From Burkholderiaceae bacterium (GTDB taxonomy: Bacteria; Pseudomonadota; Gammaproteobacteria; Burkholderiales; Burkholderiaceae): a stretch of 20,512 bases of DNA. The stretch is from NCBI GenBank assembly GCA_947380285.1, contig CANCQD010000033.1:1-20512 (forward strand), given 5' to 3'. Under the pieces are notes generated by a model, which saw only the letters and a list, made by a program, of their open reading frames with translations, did not search any database and was not told the DNA's origin. The position numbers and the translations under genes were made by a program. This document shows, in pieces, positions 13,462-20,512 of the stretch; position 1 is the first letter of the stretch, and each line of letters begins with the position of its first letter.

Positions 13462-16400
13462 ATGGCTTCACCCCGTTTTGTACATCTTCGCATCCATTCC
13501 GAATTCTCGATTACGGATGGAGTCGTACGCATTGATGATGCGGTTGCCGCAGCAGTGAAAGATGAGATGGGTGCGTTGGCCATTACGGATTTAAGTAATT
13601 TATTTGGTTTAGTGCGGTTCTATACCGCTGCCCGTTCTGGTGGCATTAAGCCCATTGCCGGAGCGGATGTTTGGATTAGTAACCCTCAGGATCCGGATCA
13701 GCCTCATCGTTTATTGCTGCTGGTACAAAACCATTCTGGCTATCTCAATTTATGCGAACTACTCAGTAGAGCATCTTTAGATAATCAATCGCGCGGTCGT
13801 GCAGAAGTGGATTCGGCCTGGTTCAGCGAGCCCGCTGCCAAAGCGGAAGATAAAGCCGCTAAGCGTACACTTTCTTATGGCTTGATTGCACTTTCTGGCG
13901 CACGTATGGGTGAGATCGGAACATCTCTATTGGGTGGGCAAGAAGACCAAGCTAAGGTGATTGCTAAACGCTATGAAAAGCTGTTTCCGAAAGCGTTTTA
14001 CATCGAGGTGCAGCGCGGCGGTAATCCTCAAGATGAAAAACAGCTGCAGCTTGCCTGTCATCTCGCCAGCGAATTAGATCTGCCAGTAGTTGCAACGCAC
14101 CCAGTACAGTTTATGCAGAAGAGCGACTTTACTGCGCATGAGGCACGTGTATGTATTGCCGAAGGGGAGTTACTAGGTAACCCGCGCCGAGCTAAAAAGT
14201 TTAATGATGAGCAGTATTTTCTGACCCAAGCGGAAATGGAAAAGCGTTTTGCTGATTTGCCTGCCGCATTGGCAAACTCGGTTGAGATTGCCAAGCGTTG
14301 TAATCTTTCCTTAGTATTAGGTCAACCACGTTTACCGGATTTCCCAACGCCGCCTGGCATTACGCTCGACGATTACCTCTTGCAGCAATCGGAGATTGGT
14401 TTAGAGCGCCACATGAAGCGTAATTTCCCGGATCTGGAAGAGCGCAAAAATGAAATGAAGCGTTATCACGAACGTTTAGTGTTCGAGGTGAAGACGATTT
14501 CTCAAATGGGTTTTCCAGGTTACTTCTTGATCGTGGCAGACTTCATTAACTGGGCCAAAAACAATGGCGTTCCTGTGGGTCCCGGTCGTGGATCTGGGGC
14601 AGGCTCTTTAGTAGCCTATTCCTTGGGTATTACCGATCTTGACCCATTGCGTTACAACCTGCTCTTTGAGCGCTTCTTAAATCCAGAGCGGGTATCCATG
14701 CCCGATTTTGATATCGACTTCTGTCAGCACGGTCGTGACCGTGTGATTCAGTACGTTAAAGATAAATACGGTAAAGATGCGGTGAGTCAGATTGCTACCT
14801 TTGGAACGATGGCTGCGCGAGCGGCGATCCGTGACGTAGGGCGAGTGCTAGAACAGGGCTATAACTTCGTTGATGGTATCGCAAAGCTGGTTCCGAATAA
14901 GCCGGGTCAGTACATGACTATTGAGATGGCGAAGAAGGAAGAGAAGCAATTAGCTGAGCGCGAAAAGAATGAGGATGAAGTGCGTCAACTACTTTCTCTA
15001 GCGCAGCAGCTAGAGGGTATGACCCGCAACGTCGGGATGCATGCGGGTGGAGTATTAATTGCTCCAGGACGCCTCACTGATTTTTGTCCACTTTACACCC
15101 AAGAAAGTAAAGATCAAGATAGTAGCTCTGTGATCAGTCAGTTTGATAAGGACGACGTAGAGGCGATTGGCCTAGTCAAGTTTGACTTCCTGGGTCTGAC
15201 TACACTTACTATTTTGGCAGCAGCAGAGCGTTGGATTAAAGCATTACATGCTGATCGCCGAGACTGGAATATCGGTGAGATTGCACTCGATGATGAAAAA
15301 GCATTTGATGTTCTGAAGCGCGCCAATACTGTCGCCGTGTTCCAGCTAGAAAGCCGCGGCATGCAAGGCATGCTGCGTGAAGCTAAGCCAGACCGTTTTG
15401 AGGACATTATTGCCTTGGTGGCTTTATATCGCCCAGGTCCGATGGATTTGATTCCCGACTTTATTGAGCGCAAACATGGTCGTCAAAAAGTAGAGTATCC
15501 AGATCCTCGTATCGAGCCAGTTCTGCGTGAGACCTACGGCATCATGGTCTATCAAGAGCAGGTGATGCAAATGGCGCAGATGATTGGTGGCTACTCATTA
15601 GGTGGCGCTGATATGTTGCGTCGTGCGATGGGCAAGAAAAAGCCAGAAGAAATGGCTCAGCATCGGAAAATCTTTAGTGATGGTGCTAAAGCGGGCGGCA
15701 TCACAGAGTCAAAGGCAAATGAGATCTATGACTTGATGGAGCGTTTTGCGGGCTACGGATTTAATAAGTCCCATGCGGCTGCATATGCACTCTTGGCTTA
15801 CCAAACTGCTTGGTTGAAAGCTTACTATCCTGCTGAATTTATGGCAGCCAACTTATCACTCGCTATGGATGACACCGATAAGGTGAAGATTCTGTATGAC
15901 GATTGCTTAGCTAATAACATTCGAGTGTTCTCACCAGATATTAATACCGGTGTTTATGAGTTCACGCCATTGCGTGCGCCAGATGCCGCTCCAGATTCCT
16001 CAATCAGTAATATTCGTTATGGTTTAGGTGCGGTGCGCGGTACTGGCGAGGCTGCTATTGAATCTATTGTGAAAGCGCGTGAAACTGGCGGCCCATTTAA
16101 AGATCTATTTGATTTCTGCGCACGAGTCGATCGCCGTCAAGTGAATCGCCGTGCCATCGAAGCGCTGATGCGTGCTGGTGCTTTCGATAGCTTATATCGT
16201 GACGCTGTGCCTGTGGGTGGGAATTTATACGACATCCGATCTACTTTACTCGCCTCTTTAGCAAGAGCGATTGAGGCTGCTGAACAGGCTGAGGCATCTA
16301 TTCATCAGGTGAGTTTGTTTGATGTGGCCGGCGAAGAGAATCGACATCTTCCAGAGTTGGTGCGCGAGCCAACCTGGTCCGAGAAAAAACGCCTGCAAGA

Positions 16401-17079
16401 AGAAAAGACCGCTTTAGGTCTTTGTTTAACGGGCCACATGTTCGATGCATATCGGGATGAGACCTCTCATTTCATTCGTCAACCTTTATCCAAGATAACA
16501 GAGGGCAAGGATCAACTTATTGCCGGCATTATTACTTCTGCGCGGATGCTGACTGGACAACGTGGTCGGATGATGATTGCAACCATCGATGATGGTAGTG
16601 CTGCACTAGAGGTAACTTTGTATAGCGAAGTTTATGAACCAAATCGTTCTTGGTTAAAAGAAGATGAGCTCTTGGTTGCTAAGGTGAATGTAACGCCAGA
16701 TAAATTCTCGGGAGGTATGCGCATTGTCTCTGAGGCAGTAATGGATATTACTGGCGCACGCATGCGGTTTGCTCGTAACGTCCATGTTTGTATTGATAAC
16801 GCGATTGATGTCAAGATGCTTCGCAGTCAAATTAATCCCTACCTCATGGCTAATCGCGTACGCGATCCGAAGTTGGGCGCATCTGCTCCCGCTGCACCGG
16901 GATCAAACGATGGCATGAAGGGCTTGATGCTAACGGCCGCTGTTACTACTAGTGGCGGTGCCTGCTTAATGCAATTCCCAGAAGAGCTTCGCATTTACCC
17001 GGACGATGCTTGCTTACATGGCTTAAATCAAATCCTAGCTTCTAAGCAAAAAGATCCTGTGCAGATTCAATACCTTTAA
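13462..17079 (+). CDS. dnaE: DNA polymerase III alpha subunit (DnaE)
   Basis: This is the replicative polymerase subunit, 1205 residues against 1160 in E. coli. The PHP domain starts at once (FVHLRIHSEFS, 6-16) and fixes the start. It is degenerate at the metal site (TDLSN, 42-46, where active PHP domains have TDHGN), so it is probably not a nuclease. The catalytic aspartates are D415 and D417 (PDFDIDF) and D575 (FDFLGL). The palm and fingers contain GPGRGSGAGS (373-382) and YGFNKSHAAAYA (765-776). A helix-hairpin-helix region (about 880-915) is followed by the beta-clamp motif QVSLF (949-953). An OB fold follows (about 1018-1090). No Shine-Dalgarno lies before the ATG, and the promoter must be inside gluQ. 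Confidence 0.97.
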   Translation: MASPRFVHLRIHSEFSITDGVVRIDDAVAAAVKDEMGALAITDLSNLFGLVRFYTAARSGGIKPIAGADVWISNPQDPDQPHRLLLLVQNHSGYLNLCELLSRASLDNQSRGRAEVDSAWFSEPAAKAEDKAAKRTLSYGLIALSGARMGEIGTSLLGGQEDQAKVIAKRYEKLFPKAFYIEVQRGGNPQDEKQLQLACHLASELDLPVVATHPVQFMQKSDFTAHEARVCIAEGELLGNPRRAKKFNDEQYFLTQAEMEKRFADLPAALANSVEIAKRCNLSLVLGQPRLPDFPTPPGITLDDYLLQQSEIGLERHMKRNFPDLEERKNEMKRYHERLVFEVKTISQMGFPGYFLIVADFINWAKNNGVPVGPGRGSGAGSLVAYSLGITDLDPLRYNLLFERFLNPERVSMPDFDIDFCQHGRDRVIQYVKDKYGKDAVSQIATFGTMAARAAIRDVGRVLEQGYNFVDGIAKLVPNKPGQYMTIEMAKKEEKQLAEREKNEDEVRQLLSLAQQLEGMTRNVGMHAGGVLIAPGRLTDFCPLYTQESKDQDSSSVISQFDKDDVEAIGLVKFDFLGLTTLTILAAAERWIKALHADRRDWNIGEIALDDEKAFDVLKRANTVAVFQLESRGMQGMLREAKPDRFEDIIALVALYRPGPMDLIPDFIERKHGRQKVEYPDPRIEPVLRETYGIMVYQEQVMQMAQMIGGYSLGGADMLRRAMGKKKPEEMAQHRKIFSDGAKAGGITESKANEIYDLMERFAGYGFNKSHAAAYALLAYQTAWLKAYYPAEFMAANLSLAMDDTDKVKILYDDCLANNIRVFSPDINTGVYEFTPLRAPDAAPDSSISNIRYGLGAVRGTGEAAIESIVKARETGGPFKDLFDFCARVDRRQVNRRAIEALMRAGAFDSLYRDAVPVGGNLYDIRSTLLASLARAIEAAEQAEASIHQVSLFDVAGEENRHLPELVREPTWSEKKRLQEEKTALGLCLTGHMFDAYRDETSHFIRQPLSKITEGKDQLIAGIITSARMLTGQRGRMMIATIDDGSAALEVTLYSEVYEPNRSWLKEDELLVAKVNVTPDKFSGGMRIVSEAVMDITGARMRFARNVHVCIDNAIDVKMLRSQINPYLMANRVRDPKLGASAPAAPGSNDGMKGLMLTAAVTTSGGACLMQFPEELRIYPDDACLHGLNQILASKQKDPVQIQYL

Positions 17080-17093
17080 AAATTGAACCGGTT

Positions 17094-18251
17094 TTAGCTT
17101 GGTAATACTCTCTGGATAGCCTCAATCACTTGCTGAGGTTCTAGTAAATCTAAACACTCGCTATAGCTATCTGCTTTATCTAGACATCCCGCTTTACGAC
17201 AAGGTACACATTCACCAGGGCCTTGAAGGATAGTGACATTTCCTATGGTTTGAGAGCGGGCGCGCAATTGGTAAGGCTGCTTGCCGATAAAGCCATTAGG
17301 CCAAGGGCCAAAGTTCGTGGGCGGGGTGGCCCCAAAGAGGGTAATGGTGGGGGAATTGCAAGCAGCGGCCAAATGGGTAATGGAGGTATCTACCCCAATA
17401 TATAAAACGGCACTGCGAATAAGGGTGCCCGCCTGTGGAATGGATAGTTTGCCGGCAGCATTGATCACCTTGACCTTAGTTTCTTCATCCAGCAATGAAA
17501 TGATGTCGTGATTGAGTTGCACATCCTGCTTTGCTGGAGAGGCGCTTAGTACCACCTGAAAACCCTGCTTAACTAACCAAGTAATGAGCATCTGCCAATA
17601 CGCTAGCGGCCAACGTTTGTATGCAGTGAGTGGTCCCGGGTGCACAACGACATAGGGTTGCTTGAGTTCATTAGTAATGGCGGGTGTTAGAGGTTCGCCA
17701 GCGGGCGGTGTCACCGAGATAGGTTTGGAAAATAATTCAGTCGGGCTTTTAAAAAAGCCCTCTAAGAGGCGAAGCTTTTCTGTAATGACATGCTGATGAA
17801 AGTAGTCAACATCTACCGTATGCATGCAGATGAATTTCTTCCAAGCATTTTGCTTCTCGCTCTTATTTCTTTTCTGTTGATCTTGCGCATCCTTAGCTTG
17901 AGGGTGACCGCCCAGTACCCCGACCCTTCTAAAGGCTGCCACTAAACCATACAGGTAGGCTCGGTCACTTGGTTGCGTCACAACAGCCAGGTCATAGCGC
18001 TGAAATAGACGGTTAAAGAGTGCAAGGTATTCGCTAAAGCTGGGGCGATCTGAACTTTCAATTACTTCAGCGATGTCGGGATTTCCATGAAGCATCTCTA
18101 ACTTGCCGCGATAACCTAAGAAATGAAATTCTGCATCAGGCCAGAGCTCCCTAGCTTTGCTAATCAGTGGTGTTGTTACTAATACGTCACCAATTTGCCG
18201 GGTGGCAATAAATAGCACCTTTTTAGGTTTGAGCTTGGAGTAACTAGTCAT
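17094..18251 (-). CDS. Glycosyltransferase family 9 (heptosyltransferase-like), probable LPS core enzyme
   Basis: This 385-residue protein has two Rossmann-like halves typical of GT9/GT-B enzymes, which add heptose to the LPS inner core. The N-terminal signature RQIGDVLVTTPLI (18-30) includes the probable catalytic Asp22. The nucleotide-sugar half shows VVHPGP (202-207), KRWP (212-215) and GVDTSITHLAAA (286-297). A cysteine cluster near the end (C348, C351, C356, C366) occurs in many family members. It resembles the RfaQ (heptosyltransferase III) subgroup more than WaaC or WaaF, but the sugar and acceptor cannot be read from sequence. It lies 14 bases after a GT2 gene on the same strand, and converges on dnaE with 14 bases between stops. 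Confidence 0.87.
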   Translation of the reverse strand: MTSYSKLKPKKVLFIATRQIGDVLVTTPLISKARELWPDAEFHFLGYRGKLEMLHGNPDIAEVIESSDRPSFSEYLALFNRLFQRYDLAVVTQPSDRAYLYGLVAAFRRVGVLGGHPQAKDAQDQQKRNKSEKQNAWKKFICMHTVDVDYFHQHVITEKLRLLEGFFKSPTELFSKPISVTPPAGEPLTPAITNELKQPYVVVHPGPLTAYKRWPLAYWQMLITWLVKQGFQVVLSASPAKQDVQLNHDIISLLDEETKVKVINAAGKLSIPQAGTLIRSAVLYIGVDTSITHLAAACNSPTITLFGATPPTNFGPWPNGFIGKQPYQLRARSQTIGNVTILQGPGECVPCRKAGCLDKADSYSECLDLLEPQQVIEAIQRVLPS

Positions 18252-18265
18252 AGCAGTGTGAATGC

Positions 18266-19045
18266 TTAAAGTGCCTTAGCTAAGATCTTTTCACGGACGA
18301 GACGGGCATTCTCGGCAGCTTGAGTTTGATCGTTGATTTTATGAAAGAGATGAAGCACTTCGGTAGACCATGAGCCTGATTTTCGATGAATGCCATGGCG
18401 TTGCAAGCGAAATACAAAATCAGCATCCTCATGACCCCAGCCCGTCATCGTTTCATCAAAGCCCTTGATTGCTTCAGCATCAGCTTTCCAGCAGGCCATA
18501 TTGCAACCCTTAATGCGACGCCATACAAATTTTTTGTAATCACGCCAAGAGCCATTACCCAGTTTAATTTTAAGAGGCCAATATTTGTTGATACCACCAT
18601 TGAAGCGCTTGCTTAATAAGCTTGCGCAGAATTTTTGAAAACTCCAGTGGGGCCATGCGAGTAATGCTGTTGTGAGGCTTTCATTCAGTAGGACTCTACT
18701 ACCGGTGACTAAATAACCGGTTTGCGCCAACTCACGATGCCGAGCAACAAAGTCCGGCTGCACAATGCAATCGCCATCGAGGAAAACTAAATAGTTACCA
18801 TGAGCGGCAAATATTGCTTGATTCAGAATTTTCGTTTTCCTAAAGCCTTGATCATCTTGCCAGAGATGGGTGATGGATGTTGGGTATGAGTCTTTAATAG
18901 ACTCAATTAGATGTTTGGTACTTTCGGTAGAGCCGTCATCCGCAATGATGATTTCAAAGTTTCTGTCGGTTTGAGTTGCCAGTGATTCTAGGCAAAGCTT
19001 AAGGGCTTGTGGCCAGTTGTAGGTGGCCAGCAATATTGAAATCAT
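18266..19045 (-). CDS. Glycosyltransferase family 2 with C-terminal GT7-like motif
   Basis: This 259-residue GT-A enzyme starts MISILLATYN and has the nucleotide-binding ADDGS (35-39), the metal-binding DGD (90-92) and the second motif GWGHEDADF (202-210) of GT2 proteins with a galactosyltransferase-like C-terminus. It would add a sugar to the LPS core or another surface glycan; donor and acceptor are unknown. I chose the ATG at 19043-19045 because it overlaps the upstream stop as ATGA and has a GGAAG ribosome site. An upstream ATG at 19070-19072 would add nine residues before the usual family start. It is the middle gene of a three-glycosyltransferase operon. Confidence 0.87.
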   Translation of the reverse strand: MISILLATYNWPQALKLCLESLATQTDRNFEIIIADDGSTESTKHLIESIKDSYPTSITHLWQDDQGFRKTKILNQAIFAAHGNYLVFLDGDCIVQPDFVARHRELAQTGYLVTGSRVLLNESLTTALLAWPHWSFQKFCASLLSKRFNGGINKYWPLKIKLGNGSWRDYKKFVWRRIKGCNMACWKADAEAIKGFDETMTGWGHEDADFVFRLQRHGIHRKSGSWSTEVLHLFHKINDQTQAAENARLVREKILAKAL

Positions 19046-19803
19046 TTGCCCGCTTCCTGATTTAGGTGCCACAACTTAAGATAGCGGTAGTAAGTTCCTT
19101 GGCCGTTCGATACAGCCAATGCAAATCCTTGAGGACCATCTAGAAATCCCGCGCGCAAAATATAGGTCCGGAAAAATGCCCAAGCACCATGCAGTAGGGC
19201 TTTAAGAGGGTTGCTAGTTTTACCTTTGGCAAAAGCTTGCTCTGCCGATGCAGTGGAATAACGATCTAGCTTTTGTAATACCTGAGAGTAGTTCATGAAG
19301 CTGTAGTGCAGCATGGGATTCTCTAATTTGGCTGCTTGGCCATTCGGAAGGAGGCGTTCATGGACGAGGTCATCTGAGAAGCGTGCTGTCCCACGCTTAA
19401 AAAGACGATCTACATAGTCAGGACTCCAGCCAGAGTGGCGAATAAATCGTCCGCAATACCAAGATAGTCTAGGAATGGCAAAGCAATCTACATGGGCGCT
19501 GTGGTTTATTGCGGTCAAAATTTCTGATTTAAGGGCGGGAGTCAGTCTTTCGTCGGCATCCAAGGATAGAACCCAATCGCCGGTGGCTAGATCTAAGGCA
19601 CGGTTCTTCTGTGGGCCAAAACCAGGCCAGTCAGACGGCTGAGATATGGTTGCCCCATGGTTTTTAGCTATTTCTAGGGTGTTGTCGGAGCTATTGGTGT
19701 CAACAACGACTATCTGTTGGGCGATACCCTCTAGGGAGGCTAGACAATCGTCCAAATTGGCCTCTTCATTGCGGGTGATGAGTATGACTGATAAGGTGGG
19801 CAT
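19042..19803 (-). CDS. waaE: Glycosyltransferase family 2, WaaE/KdtX type (LPS core glucosyltransferase)
   Basis: This 253-residue GT-A enzyme resembles WaaE/KdtX, which adds a glucose to the first inner-core heptose. Seen: LITRNEEANL (8-17), VVVDTNSSDNT (32-42), the block GFGPQKNRALDLATGDWVLS (61-80) with the metal-binding DAD (82-84), and the C-terminal conserved FFRTYILRAGFLDGPQGF (210-227). It is first in an operon with a second GT2 gene (ATGA overlap) and a GT9 gene. Its start codon is only ten bases from the msbA start on the other strand, and no Shine-Dalgarno is visible. A TATAAT on the reverse strand at 19809-19814 is so close that the mRNA could begin at or near the ATG. The exact sugar transferred is inferred from the family. 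Confidence 0.85.
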   Translation of the reverse strand: MPTLSVILITRNEEANLDDCLASLEGIAQQIVVVDTNSSDNTLEIAKNHGATISQPSDWPGFGPQKNRALDLATGDWVLSLDADERLTPALKSEILTAINHSAHVDCFAIPRLSWYCGRFIRHSGWSPDYVDRLFKRGTARFSDDLVHERLLPNGQAAKLENPMLHYSFMNYSQVLQKLDRYSTASAEQAFAKGKTSNPLKALLHGAWAFFRTYILRAGFLDGPQGFALAVSNGQGTYYRYLKLWHLNQEAGK

Positions 19804-19804
19804 A

Positions 19805-19819
19805 ATTCATTATATGAAT
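19805..19819. repeat. 15-bp palindrome spanning the waaE-msbA divergent start region
   Basis: ATTCAT (19805-19810), TAT, ATGAAT (19814-19819) is a perfect 6-3-6 inverted repeat. It covers almost the whole 10-bp spacer and the msbA start codon, and contains a TATAAT on the reverse strand. It could be an operator touching both genes, or a by-product of an AT-rich start region. Confidence 0.45.
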
Positions 19820-20512
19820 GCTCAAGACCGTACCGCCCTAAATCGCTTAATTACCTACCTAAAGCCCCATACTGGCTTGATTATTGGGTCACTTTTGTCT
19901 ATGGCGCTAGTGGCTGGTGCCGAAACCTCGATTCCGGCTTTAATGAAGCCTTTATTAGACCGCGGATTTACCGGTCAGCTCAATAGCAAACTATGGCAAA
20001 TACCCGTTTTCTTGGTTGGGCTAGCTTTGGTTCGAAGTTTGGCTCAGTTTTTGTCGAACTATTTACTCACGAGAGTCATTAATTCTGTGCTGCTCAAATT
20101 GCGTGAGCAAATGTTTCAGACTCTCTTGCATGCAAGTACCACTTTTTTTCAAAAGAACTCTGCATCGACTTTAATTAATGGGGTGGTCTTCGAAGTAAAT
20201 AATGTTCTCTCCGTCATGGGTGGAATGTTAATTAGCTTAGTGAGAGACTCGTTAACAGTAGTCGGATTAATGGGTTATTTAATTTACCTGAACTGGCAAT
20301 TAACGCTAGTCGTCTTGGTCATTTTCCCCGTGATTGCATTCATCATGAGCAAAATTAATCGCCGCTTAAGATCCTTGAATAGAGAACAGCAGACGCTTAC
20401 CAGTGAACTGGCTTATATCGTTGAAGAGGCAGCAGCAGGTTACAAAATCGTTAAAGTTCATGGCGCAGAAGAATATGAAATGACGCGCTTTCAACAAAAG
20501 GCAGAGCGATTA
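19814..20512 (+). CDS. msbA: Lipid A export ATP-binding/permease MsbA, 5' part only
   Basis: I translated the plus strand from the ATG at 19814. It stays open for 233 codons to the window edge. The visible part is the membrane half of an ABC exporter: an N-terminal segment with RLITYLKPH (11-19), a first membrane span (about 20-37), the ETSIPALMKPLLDRGF block (37-52), spans around 62-85, 137-158 and 162-178, and the family block TFFQKNSASTLI (109-120). The ATPase domain lies beyond the window. MsbA flips lipid A-core across the inner membrane, which fits the LPS glycosyltransferases next to it. An AAGGTGGG stretch 13 bases upstream is the only ribosome-site candidate and is rather far away. 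Confidence 0.93.
   Translation, partial: MNAQDRTALNRLITYLKPHTGLIIGSLLSMALVAGAETSIPALMKPLLDRGFTGQLNSKLWQIPVFLVGLALVRSLAQFLSNYLLTRVINSVLLKLREQMFQTLLHASTTFFQKNSASTLINGVVFEVNNVLSVMGGMLISLVRDSLTVVGLMGYLIYLNWQLTLVVLVIFPVIAFIMSKINRRLRSLNREQQTLTSELAYIVEEAAAGYKIVKVHGAEEYEMTRFQQKAERL

Noticed and set aside
13462..14300. Possible active PHP proofreading nuclease in DnaE.
   Set aside because: The metal-site region reads TDLSN rather than TDHGN, as in degenerate proteobacterial PHP domains.
18266..19072. Longer start for the second GT2 gene, overlapping the previous gene by 31 bases.
   Set aside because: The ATG at 19045 overlaps the upstream stop as ATGA, has a GGAAG ribosome site and starts exactly at the family's usual MISILLATYN.

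Overview
The window looks like chromosomal DNA of a small-genome freshwater betaproteobacterium of the Burkholderiaceae, most likely Polynucleobacter. I base this on the protein families and their sequence character (for example an RhlE helicase with the C-terminal ALLGG-type tail usual in Burkholderiales), moderate GC content and very tight gene packing. This placement comes from recognition, not from a database search. I see no insertion sequence, CRISPR array, rRNA gene, integrase or origin, and no gene-free stretch longer than about 210 bases.

Layout. 1-749 (minus): a Fic-domain AMPylator toxin, cut by the window edge, with its small VbhA-type antitoxin. 750-1041: tRNA-Lys(TTT) with its promoter and terminator. 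1042-2966 (minus): tsaE and amiC (tRNA t6A modification; cell-wall amidase). 3010-5255 (plus): queG, azlC and azlD (queuosine synthesis; branched-chain amino acid export). 5304-9085 (minus): a GntR/FCD regulator translationally coupled to a 1032-residue FAD/Fe-S D-2-hydroxyacid dehydrogenase of the YdiJ type. 9292-12495 (plus): a serine/alanine-glyoxylate aminotransferase, a GlcG-like small protein and an RhlE-type DEAD-box helicase. 12496-13458 (minus): gluQ. 13462-17079 (plus): dnaE. 17094-19803 (minus): three glycosyltransferases of LPS-core type. 19814-end (plus): msbA, cut by the window edge.

How the genes may work together. The most coherent metabolic unit is 5304-11040. A dehydrogenase able to oxidise a D-2-hydroxyacid (D-2-hydroxyglutarate, D-lactate or glycolate are candidates) is divergent from a glyoxylate aminotransferase and a GlcG-like protein. 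Between them are two identical perfect palindromes, TTTGTATACAAA, 94 bp apart, which suit dimers of the adjacent GntR regulator. I infer a 2-hydroxyacid/glyoxylate-to-glycine regulon. The second unit is LPS assembly: three glycosyltransferases beside the lipid A-core flippase MsbA. The other genes are housekeeping, including two different tRNA-queuosine-related functions (queG, gluQ).

The most notable architecture is compaction. Divergent start codons are separated by 43, 3 and 10 bp (tsaE/queG, gluQ/dnaE, waaE/msbA). The rhlE and gluQ stop codons abut with no base between them, with a perfect hairpin buried in the end of gluQ. The helicase begins with TTG in the same frame as the gene before it. 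The Fic module at the 3' end of the tRNA gene is the only clearly accessory piece.
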